Shown: positions 1 to 7,812 of the stretch, one piece after another
Layout: every line of letters begins with the position of its first letter
Position numbering within the stretch: position 1 is the first letter of the stretch
NCBI GenBank assembly: GCA_036488085.1
Contig: DASXHZ010000099.1
Span: forward strand, 1 to 61,117
DNA length: 61,117 nt
From: DASXHZ01 sp036488085
GTDB lineage: Bacteria; Acidobacteriota; Thermoanaerobaculia; Gp7-AA8
Direction: 5' to 3'
The notes under the pieces: generated by a model
What the model was told of the DNA's origin: nothing
Databases searched by the model: none
Seen by the model: the letters and a program-made list of their open reading frames with translations, nothing else
Program-made: the position numbers and the translations under genes

Positions 1-121
1 TAGCTAGCTAGCCTCCGGACCTAGCTAGCTAGCCTCCGGACCTAGTGAGCTAGCCTCCGGACCTAGTGAGCTAGCCTCCGGACCTAGTGAGCTAGCCTCC
101 GGACCTAGTGAACTAGCCTCC
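1..121. repeat. 21-bp tandem repeat array
   Basis: About six copies of a 21-bp unit (CTAGTGAGCTAGCCTCCGGAC and variants; the first two copies read CTAGCTAGCTAG at the start). The array runs off the left end, so its true length is unknown. The reverse complement contains the core TCCGGAGGC, which recurs in the arrays at 50226-50690 and 60776-60817. No gene is seen in it. Confidence 0.9.
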
Positions 122-159
122 GCGTGCATCACTACGACGGCGTGACGAATGGGCGTGAC

Positions 160-174
160 CCCCGAGCCTCGGGG
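160..174 (-). terminator. Short GC-rich hairpin downstream of the tRNA-Pro 3' fragment
   Basis: CCCCGA, a 3-nt loop and TCGGGG form a compact hairpin just beyond the tRNA-Pro 3' remnant on the minus strand. If the tRNA was once continuous here, before island insertion, this could be its original terminator. There is no clear T-run, so the call is tentative. Confidence 0.3.
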
Positions 175-190
175 TTCGTGAGGGGCGTGG

Positions 191-236
191 TTGGTCGGGC
201 AGGGGGGATTTGAACCCCCGACCACCTGAACCCCAT
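191..236 (-). repeat. tRNA-Pro 3'-end fragment; left attachment-site repeat
   Basis: These 46 bases are identical to 7689-7734, which is the 3' part of the intact tRNA-Pro gene from the anticodon through the T arm, acceptor and encoded CCA. Identity stops abruptly at 236. The 5' half of a tRNA is absent, so it is not a functional tRNA. Such 3'-end duplications mark the distal end of elements that integrate at tRNA genes. Confidence 0.85.
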
Positions 237-535
237 GAAGCCCCATCACGAGATGTCATGGGACCTCCTTCGTTCAACTTCTATGCTACCACGCGCTTGC
301 GCGAATGAGCGTTCCCGGAACATCTCGGGATGCGAGGTCAAAACCGCGTCACCAGGCGCGTACTAGGCGCGAGCTTTCCACGACAAAGAACGGCCCGAGT
401 TGGATCGACCGAACGGAAACGCGGTGGAGCGTTAGAGGCCCTGGTCAGGCGTCGACGACGGCGGACGGGTTTGGAATGCAGGCGCGACTTCCCGCAACTC
501 GTGATGCATTGAACATCCGAGTCGCGCTGAACGCT
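237..535. other. Gene-free stretch inside the island
   Basis: I see no convincing gene, RNA or repeat here. Open frames in this interval have arginine-rich compositions typical of out-of-frame GC-rich DNA. Confidence 0.5.
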
Positions 536-1024
536 TCATTCCGAAATCGGTGCGGAGCGCGGGCCGATCACTCGCTGCTGTCGTCGCGGCTGCTTGGGCG
601 ACGCATCAAGCGTCGCACCGCCCTGCGCCTCCTCTCCGATGAGATTCACGCGCGGTGCTCCGCGTGTCGTAGCATCCGTGGGATCTCGACGTTTGCGTCG
701 TCGGATCTTTGTCGTCGATCCGCTGCGGTACTCGCCGCTCGCCCCGCGAATCATGACGATGCCGACCCAGACCACGATCGTAAGCAATGACGCGATGCTC
801 TCGATCGCGCCAACGACGGGCGTCGAGGCGACAACGAGGTGGTAGACGGCTTCGAAGGTGAGTGGGAAGGGTTCTCCTGGCGCAACGAACGGCCACACCG
901 CACCGAGGACGAGAAACATGAATGTGGTCGCGGCGAGCACCAACGGCGCGAGACGGGACGGCGATGAGAGCCGCGAGATCGATCTCGAGCTCTTGCGCGT
1001 GCGTCTGCGGCTACGTTTGATCAT
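536..1024 (-). CDS. Small two-helix membrane protein
   Basis: Predicted 162 residues. A very basic N-terminus (MIKRSRRRTRKSSRS) precedes two hydrophobic segments, at about residues 26-50 (APLVLAATTFMFLVLGAVW) and 58-90, followed by a long basic, disordered tail. The start at 1024 is supported by a strong Shine-Dalgarno (AAAGGAGG, 7-nt spacing). It is transcribed divergently from the TPR gene at 1264 across a 239-bp gap, so the two may share a control region. I recognise no family. The positive-inside pattern suggests both termini are cytoplasmic. Confidence 0.6.
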   Translation of the reverse strand: MIKRSRRRTRKSSRSISRLSSPSRLAPLVLAATTFMFLVLGAVWPFVAPGEPFPLTFEAVYHLVVASTPVVGAIESIASLLTIVVWVGIVMIRGASGEYRSGSTTKIRRRKRRDPTDATTRGAPRVNLIGEEAQGGATLDASPKQPRRQQRVIGPRSAPISE

Positions 1025-1201
1025 GTCGTTTCCTCCTTTACGGGGGCTCGACCGACGACGGGAAGGAGATGAAGAGGAGGTGCTCTGGGTGGAACAACGG
1101 AGGAGCGCCGTGAGGTCGCTCTGGCACGAACAGGTTCGATGGAACGACAATATGCGGCCATACGTAAGTTTTGCAGGGCCCGGCCCGAACCCGGTTTCAC
1201 G

Positions 1202-1235
1202 CCCGGAAGGGCAGATTTTTTTGGACCTTCCGGGT
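1202..1235. promoter_or_regulatory. 9-bp inverted repeat upstream of the TPR gene
   Basis: CCCGGAAGG (1202-1210) and CCTTCCGGG (1227-1235) form a perfect 9-bp inverted repeat whose loop includes a run of seven T. It ends about 28 bp before the ATG at 1264, so it would sit in the 5' leader as a hairpin or act as a two-fold operator. The function is inferred from position only. Confidence 0.4.
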
Positions 1236-1263
1236 GGGAGAAGTGTCGAAAGGACAGGCGACG

Positions 1264-2967
1264 ATGCCGTTGAAACTGGCGCTAGATCTTGTGCGCGCGG
1301 GTCATCACGACGAGGCGCGAGGAATCCTCGAAACCATGCACCCGCCATTGCCGACACGACCGGTAACGCGTCGGCTCGCGACCGACAACGACGTTACCCT
1401 GCTGCGGCGCGTCACCCTCGAAGCGGAAATCGCGGAGCACGACGGAGATTACGACCGCGCCCGCGAGGTACTGCTCCCGTTCGAGAAAGTCGTAATGGCC
1501 ATGTTGAGTGATGAGGCGCGTCTGCGAACCCCCACGGATGGCTTCGATCCCAAGAGCACCGACTGGAAGCTATACCGCCAGCAGCTGTACTACCTGTGGC
1601 AGCTCTCGGTCGCGCACTACCGACCACCACACGCGAACGTTCAAGCGAGCAAAGCGGTCCTTCACCGTGCGCGCCAACTCGCGGAGGAACTCAACCCTCA
1701 GCCCGAAGGCCTCCTCATCCAGCTTTACTACGGGGCGGGCAAGCTCGCGTTCCACGAAGGAAACTACGTCGCGGCCACCCAGTGGTATCAGAAGTCCCTC
1801 GCGACCGCATCGCAACAGGATCACGCGCAAGTCGCGGCTCGCGGGTGGGCAGCCCGATGTGGTGGATCGCCGTGCGGCACGCTACAGCATCGCGAAAGCA
1901 CTGGCGCTCGGACTCGGGCAATGCCTGCGGGAGCAAGGTCGATTCGAGGATGCGCACACAGTCGTCGTCGCGGGCCGCCTCCTCCTCGATCTCACGGAGG
2001 ATGCAATGCTGCGGAATCACGCACGGTTGCTGCTCGGATCGATCGAGCGCGGCGCTGCGGGCGAAACAGACGATGAACGCCTTCGGTCCGCGCGCCTGAA
2101 CCTCGAGGAGTCGGCTCGCTTCTTCGACGCGCGCGACGGAGAGTCGTGGTATCGGGCGCACTACGAGTTGGCGCTGACGAAGATGCAGCAACGTCAGATT
2201 CCCGACGCGCGGGACGAAGTGGCGGACCTGCTGAAGCGAGCGCGCGCGACGGACAACGCGAAGTGGAAGGTGAACGGGTTAATCGCGTTGTCGCGGATCG
2301 AGCGCCGCGACAGGGAGCACAGCAAGGCCGTCACGGCCGCGATCGAGGCGCACGATATCGCCGACACGATCGGACTTGCACGCATCAAGCGGCGCGCGAA
2401 CATCACGCTCGCGATCGCGTGGTACCACCGGGCGGTCGCTGGCGCGCCTGCCGACCGCAGGCTCCTCGGTGAGGCGAAGGTAGCGCTCCACGACGCGCAG
2501 GAGGTAATGACGAAGCACGACACGCGCAATCGGGTGATGCTGCTGCTCGTCTCCGCGATGATCCACATCGCCGAGGACGATTACACGACGGCGACGCACC
2601 AGTACCGCGAGAGCCAGAAGATCGGCCATTGGGTAGAGGGTGGCCGCGTGCGCGAGATGGCTGCGGGAGTAAAAAGCTCCTCGACGAGAAAACGGGGACG
2701 TTTGCCGCGCCCGTCGACGCACAAGGTGCACCGGATTTCGATTTCATCACGAACGTCGAGGAGTTCGAAGGGTATTTAGTAAAGAAAGCGATGACCGCGC
2801 TCAAAGCGGAACCCGAGAAGGAGCCGAAGCTCGCCGAGGTTGCGGCGAAGCTCGGGATCAGCGACAAGCAACTGCGATTGATCGTGCAGCACCAGAAGGA
2901 AGCCGCAGAACACGATGCGCCGAACAGGAAGCGACGTCGCTCTCCGCGATCAAAGACACGGCGGTAA
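1264..2967 (+). pseudogene. TPR protein with C-terminal helix-turn-helix, two frameshifts
   Basis: Three consecutive open segments in different frames read as one protein of about 567 residues. The first (from MPLKLALDLV) runs to about 1845, the second continues with tetratricopeptide-like helices (EGNYVAATQWYQKSL, EQGRFEDAHTVV, DDYTTATHQY) to about 2668, and the third ends in a Fis-like HTH (KLAEVAAKLGISDKQLR). ATG 1264 has AAGGA 9 nt upstream; GTG 1243 is an alternative. TPR-HTH proteins are often peptide-responsive or signal-responsive regulators, so it could have controlled the island operon. Frameshifts lie near GGG and AAAAA runs, so sequencing error is possible. Confidence 0.65.
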
Positions 2968-3117
2968 TATCTGCCGCGGAATTCTCTTCGAGACTGGTGT
3001 GCCCGCGCCGCAGGTTTTAGACCGAGGACGTTCTTTCGATCCGGAGAACACTGGCGACCACCTGAGGATAGCCGCGAACGTCATGTGCAGGGCATCGTGA
3101 TAGCGATATCCGATCTA

Positions 3118-3420
3118 GATAGACGCGTTGGCGGCGAGCGCGTTTCCGATCTGGCGCCCGTCGAGTACAACGGTGACGCTCGGGACGTTGCCAAGAGTGG
3201 TTTTGGAGAAGCCGATCCGGGTGCCGCAGCAGGCTGCTAGACGAACGAAGCGCTTCCGTCCTGTTGAAAAGGTAAGTCGCGCGATTTCTACACCAGTCTG
3301 GAGTGCCTCAAAGGGGGTCACGCGAGTCGGGAAGTACTGATGAGGCGGTCGTACTGGATGAGCTCGGCGTCGTGCTCGCGTGCCCATCTCTCCAAAAAAA
3401 GAGGGATTGTTGCCATCCCT
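3118..3420 (-). pseudogene. Truncated remnant resembling a GFA/DUF6151-type protein
   Basis: The minus-strand frame ending at 3118 reads TGVEIARLTF...VRLAACCGTRIGFSK, and a neighbouring frame supplies an upstream piece (REHDAELIQYDRL). The pattern of a beta strand followed by a paired-cysteine ACCGT motif resembles the C-terminal half of small zinc-binding GFA/DUF6151 proteins. There is no intact start, the N-terminal half is missing, and it runs into the promoter of the peptide gene at 3465. Family assignment is by eye and weak. I treat it as debris at the edge of the operon. Confidence 0.3.
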
Positions 3421-3422
3421 CC

Positions 3423-3431
3423 TGGTATAAT
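3423..3431 (+). promoter_or_regulatory. Extended -10 promoter of the peptide operon
   Basis: TGGTATAAT is a perfect extended -10 (TGn-TATAAT). Transcription would begin near 3438, about 27 nt before the ATG at 3465. No good -35 hexamer lies at 17 bp, which is usual for extended -10 promoters. The operon would have its own housekeeping-type promoter. Confidence 0.65.
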
Positions 3432-3464
3432 GCTCGCAGGCAGTAACGCAGAGGAGGTACAAGG

Positions 3465-3620
3465 ATGGCCGACGACCGAAAGCGATCCCTCTTGGAGTCC
3501 GTGGAAGAGTTGCGCCGCGTACGCGTACGTGAGGAGCGCGAAACGTCCGACGGAGGCTCGACGGGCCGCAGCGACTCGAACGACAACGCACCACCGCCGA
3601 CGAACAACGCCGTCGCGTAG
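3465..3620 (+). CDS. Candidate RiPP precursor peptide, 51 residues
   Basis: Begins MADDRKRSLLESVEELRRVR and ends in a low-complexity Ser/Asp/Asn/Gly/Pro tail closing with APPPTNNAVA. The first ~27 residues form an amphipathic, highly charged helix (leader-like). The last ~23 are rich in modifiable side chains (Ser, Thr, Asn, Asp) and have no Cys. The start is secured by the near-perfect Shine-Dalgarno GAGGAGGT at 3451-3458 with 6-nt spacing. The next gene starts 15 nt after the stop and has no comparable ribosome site, so the peptide should be made in excess, as RiPP precursors are. I do not recognise the family. An antitoxin or small regulator is the main alternative. Confidence 0.7.
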   Translation: MADDRKRSLLESVEELRRVRVREERETSDGGSTGRSDSNDNAPPPTNNAVA

Positions 3621-3635
3621 TAGCGAGACCATTTC

Positions 3636-4799
3636 GTGCTGCAAGGCGTCCTCGACGCCGCGTTTTTTGCGGAGTCGTGGGGTCAAAAGCCGCATCGCGT
3701 TCGCGGAATTCAGTCGGTTCCCTCGCTCGTACGTTGGGATGAGTTGAGCCGCGTCCTCGAAACGCATCGGCTGACAGCCCCGCGGTTACGCGTCGTCCGT
3801 GACGGGAAACCCGTCGATGAGTCGTCTTATATTCGCTCGCTGACGTCCCGCCGGGGCGTACGGCTGAGCGAAGTCATCCCGTCGCGCCTGACCGCTCTCC
3901 TTGCCGAAGGCAACACCCTCGTCGTTGATGCGATTGACGAGATTCTCCCGCGCGTCCGGGCCGTAGCGGACGAACTTGAGCACATCCTCCACGAGCGGAC
4001 ACAGGCAAACTTGTACGCGAGTTGGCGGCCAGAACGGGGATTTTCCTGCCACTGGGATGATCACGATGTGATCGTCCTGCAAGTCGCCGGCACGAAGCAC
4101 TGGCGCCTCTATGGTGTACAGCGTCCGTACCCGCTCTACCGCGACAGCGAGCCGAATGAGCCAACGCCAACAGACGTTGTGGAAGAACTCGTCTTATCGC
4201 CGGGCGATGTGTTTTATCTGCCGCGGGGATGGTGGCACGACGCCCGTGCCATGGAGGGGGCGAGCCTTCATCTCACCTTTGGTATCACGAACCGTGACGG
4301 GACGCACTTCCTGAGCTGGCTCGTCGATGAGATGCGGAAGGCGGACCTTGCGCGCGTGGACATACCAAGGTTTGCCTCGGACGAAGTGCTGCGACAGCAC
4401 ATCACCGATCTCCGTGAGGAGTTTCTGCGTCGGTGGGACAGCGAGGCGATCACGCGATTCCTTGCTGAATACGATGAGCACGCATCGGCTCGACCGATTC
4501 TGAATCTGCCGCACGTCGATCCCGAAAACGATCTTCATTCTTCGAGCCGTGTTTCTCTCGGCGTTCCCCGCCCGGTCGTGTTTCACTGCTCCGCAGACCG
4601 CGTGGAGGTCCGGGCACTTGGACAGGTCTGGCGGTTCGCGCCGGAAGCGGAACCGTTGCTGCGTGCCCTGAACGGCGGTCCAGTCGCATTCGCCGATCTT
4701 GCGGCGCGGTTCGACTCCCTCGGCGCGGAAACGGTGCGAGCGCTCGTGACGGATCTTGCAGCGCGCGGACTTGTGACCGTCGCTGACGGAGCGGAATGA
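3636..4799 (+). CDS. JmjC/cupin-like 2-oxoglutarate Fe(II) dioxygenase
   Basis: 387 residues from GTG; an in-frame TAG at 3621 rules out an earlier start. The N-terminus (FFAESWGQKPHRVRG) and the JmjC core match the cupin_4/ribosomal-oxygenase type. Iron ligands are visible as H139-x-D141 and H201 (PRGWWHDA), and K154 is a likely 2-oxoglutarate contact. Family members hydroxylate Arg, His, Asn or Asp in peptides and proteins. The last ~75 residues (about 312-387) form a separate small domain resembling a winged helix or PqqD-like recognition element. Translation is probably coupled to the peptide gene. Substrate is inferred to be the 51-residue peptide. Confidence 0.8.
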   Translation: MLQGVLDAAFFAESWGQKPHRVRGIQSVPSLVRWDELSRVLETHRLTAPRLRVVRDGKPVDESSYIRSLTSRRGVRLSEVIPSRLTALLAEGNTLVVDAIDEILPRVRAVADELEHILHERTQANLYASWRPERGFSCHWDDHDVIVLQVAGTKHWRLYGVQRPYPLYRDSEPNEPTPTDVVEELVLSPGDVFYLPRGWWHDARAMEGASLHLTFGITNRDGTHFLSWLVDEMRKADLARVDIPRFASDEVLRQHITDLREEFLRRWDSEAITRFLAEYDEHASARPILNLPHVDPENDLHSSSRVSLGVPRPVVFHCSADRVEVRALGQVWRFAPEAEPLLRALNGGPVAFADLAARFDSLGAETVRALVTDLAARGLVTVADGAE

Positions 4800-5740
4800 A
4801 CATCATCCTCGGGACCTATCGCATACGGGGCGATCTTCGTGGCGTCGTCGCACAGGCCCTCCAAGACGGATGTTGCTTCATCGATACCGCGCCGAACTAC
4901 CACCACGGCCGGGCGATCCCTGAAATCGGCGCGGCCATTCGTGGCGGTGGGCCATCGGAGTGCGGGAATCGTCTGACCATCAGCAGCAAGGTGGGGTACA
5001 CGTCGGCGGACGAGGCGGCGGTTCTCCTTCGAGAGCACATTGCGGCAGACGAGGACATCGTGCGCCAACATCACGTCCTCGCGCCGGGATACACGCGCGC
5101 CGTCTTCGCCGAGACCCTAGCTGACCTGCAGCTCTCTGCTCTCGACACCTTCTTTCTCCATAACCCAGAGGAGCAACTTGCGACCCGTTCGGCGGCTGAC
5201 CTTTCTCGTGTACTCGCGCGTGTGTTTGAAGTCCTCGAGGAGTTCTGTGGCGGGGGAAAGCTGCGCCAATACGGGATCGCGACATGGAGCGGGTTTGGCG
5301 CGCCAAATCGTCCCTCGGTCCTCTCCCTCCCTGCATTACTCGCGCTCGCGCGAGAGGTCGCAGGGAACGGGCATCACTTTCGTGCGGTTCAACTTCCCAT
5401 CAATCTGGCCAGGAGCGATGCTGTGTACGACCTCGTTATCCACGGCGGCGGCGTGCTCGCAGACGCTCTGTTTGCGGGTATCGCGGTCTATGCGAGTTCG
5501 CCGCTCCACGGCGGAGAACTCCTCGGCGCAGTGAAGGACACGTTCGCGAACGAGATTGAACAAGGCCGTTCGCCGGCCGAAGCGTGTCTTCGCTTCGTCA
5601 TGTCCGTTCCCGGGGTGGATGCCGTGCTCGTGAGTGCGTCTACGCGCGAGCATTTACGTACGGCACGCGAGCTTGCGTGCCTGCCGCCCCTTGAACGTGC
5701 GCACCTCCGCCATATACTCGAATTGATCCATGGTTCCTGA
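4796..5740 (+). CDS. Aldo/keto reductase
   Basis: 314 residues, complete TIM-barrel AKR. The catalytic tetrad is visible: D30 and Y35 (FIDTAPNYHHG), K65 (SSKVGY) and H122 (FFLHNPE). Family members use NADPH to interconvert carbonyls and alcohols. The start ATG overlaps the dioxygenase stop (ATGA), so the two are translationally coupled. In this setting it could reduce or oxidise a group created by the dioxygenase on the peptide. A role on a small molecule cannot be excluded. Confidence 0.85.
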   Translation: MNIILGTYRIRGDLRGVVAQALQDGCCFIDTAPNYHHGRAIPEIGAAIRGGGPSECGNRLTISSKVGYTSADEAAVLLREHIAADEDIVRQHHVLAPGYTRAVFAETLADLQLSALDTFFLHNPEEQLATRSAADLSRVLARVFEVLEEFCGGGKLRQYGIATWSGFGAPNRPSVLSLPALLALAREVAGNGHHFRAVQLPINLARSDAVYDLVIHGGGVLADALFAGIAVYASSPLHGGELLGAVKDTFANEIEQGRSPAEACLRFVMSVPGVDAVLVSASTREHLRTARELACLPPLERAHLRHILELIHGS

Positions 5741-6575
5741 ACTCCAAGACAAAGCGGCAATCGACGAAGCCCTTCATACGGCCGCGGAGCGGGTCCATGG
5801 AACACTTGACGGTTGGCCACGGCAGTATGGATGGCACTACAAGTCAGCTGGAACCCGCGTACGAATCGGCAGCGGCGCCTTCTGGCTACGCGTCGCACGG
5901 GAAGGCGACCCGCCAGGGAACGAACGACTGTGGCACGGTATCCGCGCGGCGGAAGCAATCGACGGTGTACGAAAGCCCCAACTACTCGATGAATATGAAT
6001 GGGTTGATGCTGGATGGAGATATCGGGCCGATCTGATGACCCTCATTACAGAGGCGCCGTGCTCGGCGACGCCCGATCTCCACTCAGACGCGCCTGTCGA
6101 CGATGAATGGTTCACGGCTTTACGTCGATCGCTCGACAACCTGGCGCAAGTTCAGACCTCGCGGGTGAATACTCGGCAGGACCTCGTGAGCCGCCGCATT
6201 GCCGAGCGTTTCGGTGCCGGCGTGGATGCGACCGTGAACGTCTGGACGACGGCGCATGGTGACCTGCATTGGGCGAACGTTACGAACCCCGGTGCATGGA
6301 TCTTTGATTGGGAGGGGTGGGGGACGGCGCCCCTCGGCTTGGACGCTGCGTTTCTCCTCTGTTTCTCCGTCGCCGTGCCCGCGGCCACGACCCGCGTCGC
6401 CGCGACGTTTTCGCGCGTCCTCGGAACACCTGACGGATTGCGGTCGCAGCTCTTCGCTTGTGCGGAGTTGCTGCGGATGATTGATCTCCATGGGGACCAC
6501 CCGCATCTTCGCGAGCCCTTAGAGATCCATGCCGGTATCGTTCTCCGACAGTTGCACCAGGTCACGCCACAGTAA
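5730..6575 (+). CDS. APH-fold phosphotransferase
   Basis: 281 residues. The C-lobe holds the APH/choline-kinase catalytic loop HGDLHWAN (H176-N183, catalytic D178) and the metal-binding D193 of IFDWEGWG. The N-lobe is diverged, without an obvious glycine-rich loop. It overlaps the preceding gene by 11 bp. APH-fold kinases phosphorylate small molecules, and in class V lanthipeptide and thioamitide clusters related proteins act on Ser/Thr of precursor peptides. Here it may phosphorylate the peptide or give self-protection. No HopA1-type lyase is present, so a class V mechanism is not directly supported. Confidence 0.75.
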   Translation: MVPELQDKAAIDEALHTAAERVHGTLDGWPRQYGWHYKSAGTRVRIGSGAFWLRVAREGDPPGNERLWHGIRAAEAIDGVRKPQLLDEYEWVDAGWRYRADLMTLITEAPCSATPDLHSDAPVDDEWFTALRRSLDNLAQVQTSRVNTRQDLVSRRIAERFGAGVDATVNVWTTAHGDLHWANVTNPGAWIFDWEGWGTAPLGLDAAFLLCFSVAVPAATTRVAATFSRVLGTPDGLRSQLFACAELLRMIDLHGDHPHLREPLEIHAGIVLRQLHQVTPQ

Positions 6576-7435
6576 TGTCTCTGCGCCTCCCTTCCTGTGC
6601 TGGCCTCTCGCGTGCGTTCGAAGAGGCGCCGCTCGGGACCGCGGAGCGGGTTGACACGTGGCTGCTCCAAGAACTTCCGGCGCCGTGGATCCGCGACCCT
6701 CTTACTGACCCACACCTCCCGGCTCCCCTCTATGATCGTGCGCGCTCGTTCTTACGCGAGACACAGCACCCGCGCGTGGTCTTTATCCGACGAGACGCTT
6801 GCGTCCTGAAACCGACCATCATTCGAGTGCGCAGCGCCGGAACGCCTCCAACGACCGAGATCGTCGCGCCCCTCGATGAGGCAGGAGTGGTTTCAATGGG
6901 TGATCGCCTGCTGTTCTTGGTCTGCACCCACGGCCAACATGATTCGTGCTGCGGCACGTTCGGCTATCCCGTGTACGCGACGTTGCGGGCACTCGCGCCG
7001 GCCGACGTGTGGCAGTGTTCGCACATCGGCGGCGATCGGTTCGCAGCGAATATCGTCGTGCTTCCGTGGGGCCTCTACTTCGGCCATGTTGCTGTCTCGG
7101 AGGTTGAGGTGTTAGTTGAGCATCTGAGGAGAAGAGACGTCCCACTACGTTGGTTTCGAGGACGGAGCACGCTTTCTCGGCCTGCTCAGGTGGGAGAGAT
7201 TTACCTCCGACGGGAGGGTATTCTCCACGGTATGCAACCGCCGCGCGTCACGAGCGTCGAACGACGCTCGGACTCCGCATGGCGCGTAGTGATCCACGAC
7301 GCGACGAACGCGTTCAGCGTCGACTTTCGAGAAGAGCGAGCTGCCGTTGCACGCCGGCTGACCTGCGGCGCGACTGAAGAGGGGATGCCGCGCGAGTATC
7401 GGCTACTGAGCGTTCAAAAACAGGCTGCGATCTAA
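6575..7435 (+). CDS. Sucrase/ferredoxin-like thioredoxin-fold Fe-S protein
   Basis: 286 residues, Suc_Fer-like family. Diagnostic features are C8, the cluster region CTHGQHDSCCG (C117, C125, C126) and HIGGDRFAAN (150-159). Thioredoxin-fold [2Fe-2S] ferredoxins of this type transfer electrons. The start overlaps the kinase stop (TAATG). It is the last gene of the operon and could feed electrons to a modification step. Despite the family name there is no sign of sucrase activity. Confidence 0.8.
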   Translation: MSLRLPSCAGLSRAFEEAPLGTAERVDTWLLQELPAPWIRDPLTDPHLPAPLYDRARSFLRETQHPRVVFIRRDACVLKPTIIRVRSAGTPPTTEIVAPLDEAGVVSMGDRLLFLVCTHGQHDSCCGTFGYPVYATLRALAPADVWQCSHIGGDRFAANIVVLPWGLYFGHVAVSEVEVLVEHLRRRDVPLRWFRGRSTLSRPAQVGEIYLRREGILHGMQPPRVTSVERRSDSAWRVVIHDATNAFSVDFREERAAVARRLTCGATEEGMPREYRLLSVQKQAAI

Positions 7436-7688
7436 GTGGCGAACGCACGGTTCATCGCGTTTTTTGCTGATCGTATTCGCACGATATTCGTGCTGCATGA
7501 GCGCGGAGCTCATACCAGAATCACGGCTCGAATTCGGCCGCGCGAGGCACTCCACACGCTGCTCCCGAATCTTCTGCCGAGTCCGAGCGGCAGAAGCGAG
7601 CGAGCGACGATCCGAGTAACCAGTCGCACGCAATCGCCGCGCGGGAGAAGAAGATGCGGCGAACTTGTTGATAGGAAATGGGTTCGGT
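7436..7688. other. Intergenic stretch between the operon and tRNA-Pro
   Basis: I see no gene or clear terminator in these 253 bases, which lie at the inner edge of the island next to the right attachment repeat. Confidence 0.5.
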
Positions 7689-7734
7689 TTGGTCGGGCAG
7701 GGGGGATTTGAACCCCCGACCACCTGAACCCCAT
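7689..7734 (-). repeat. Right attachment-site repeat within tRNA-Pro
   Basis: Identical to 191-236 and in the same orientation. It covers the anticodon-to-3'-end part of the tRNA gene plus CCA, so insertion of the element would have rebuilt a full tRNA. Confidence 0.85.
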
Positions 7735-7766
7735 TCAGGTACGCTACCAGGCTGCGCTACTGCCCG
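7690..7766 (-). tRNA. tRNA-Pro(GGG)
   Basis: 77 nt including encoded CCA. The acceptor stem is CGGGCAG/CTGCCCG with discriminator A. The D region reads AGCCTGGTAGC, the anticodon stem-loop is CCTGA-ATGGGGT-TCAGG with anticodon GGG, and the T loop is GTTCAAATC. It closely matches the known bacterial tRNA-Pro(GGG) layout. Its 3' half doubles as the island attachment site. Confidence 0.97.
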
Positions 7767-7793
7767 ACTGGTGTGATTCTAACGCATTGATGG

Positions 7794-7810
7794 GCCGCGA
7801 ATTCCGCGGC
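7794..7810 (-). terminator. Hairpin after the GHMP kinase gene
   Basis: GCCGCG and CGCGGC with a 5-nt loop lie just 3 bp past the stop of the minus-strand kinase gene and before the tRNA 5' end. No T-run follows, so a terminator role is a guess. Confidence 0.3.
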
Positions 7811-7812
7811 GT

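Larger units (their letters stand above)
191..7734. mobile_element. tRNA-Pro-bounded genomic island
   Basis: The island is bounded by 46-bp direct repeats of the tRNA-Pro 3' end and lies immediately 3' of the intact tRNA. This is the arrangement left by site-specific integration into a tRNA gene. It carries a two-helix membrane protein, a frameshifted TPR/HTH protein, a gene remnant and the putative RiPP operon. I see no integrase or excisionase gene inside, so mobilisation was either in trans or the integrase has been lost. The duplication is seen directly; the integration history is inferred. Confidence 0.7.

Noticed and set aside
191..236. A second tRNA-Pro gene
   Set aside because: Only the 3' part is present; there is no D arm or 5' acceptor strand.
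25..249. Short minus-strand ORF with SSLGPEA repeats
   Set aside because: The repeats are just the 21-bp DNA array translated, and the N-terminal part is the tRNA-Pro fragment.
3318..3767. Minus-strand frame covering the peptide gene
   Set aside because: It has no ribosome site and its composition is poor, whereas the plus strand has promoter, Shine-Dalgarno and a coherent operon.
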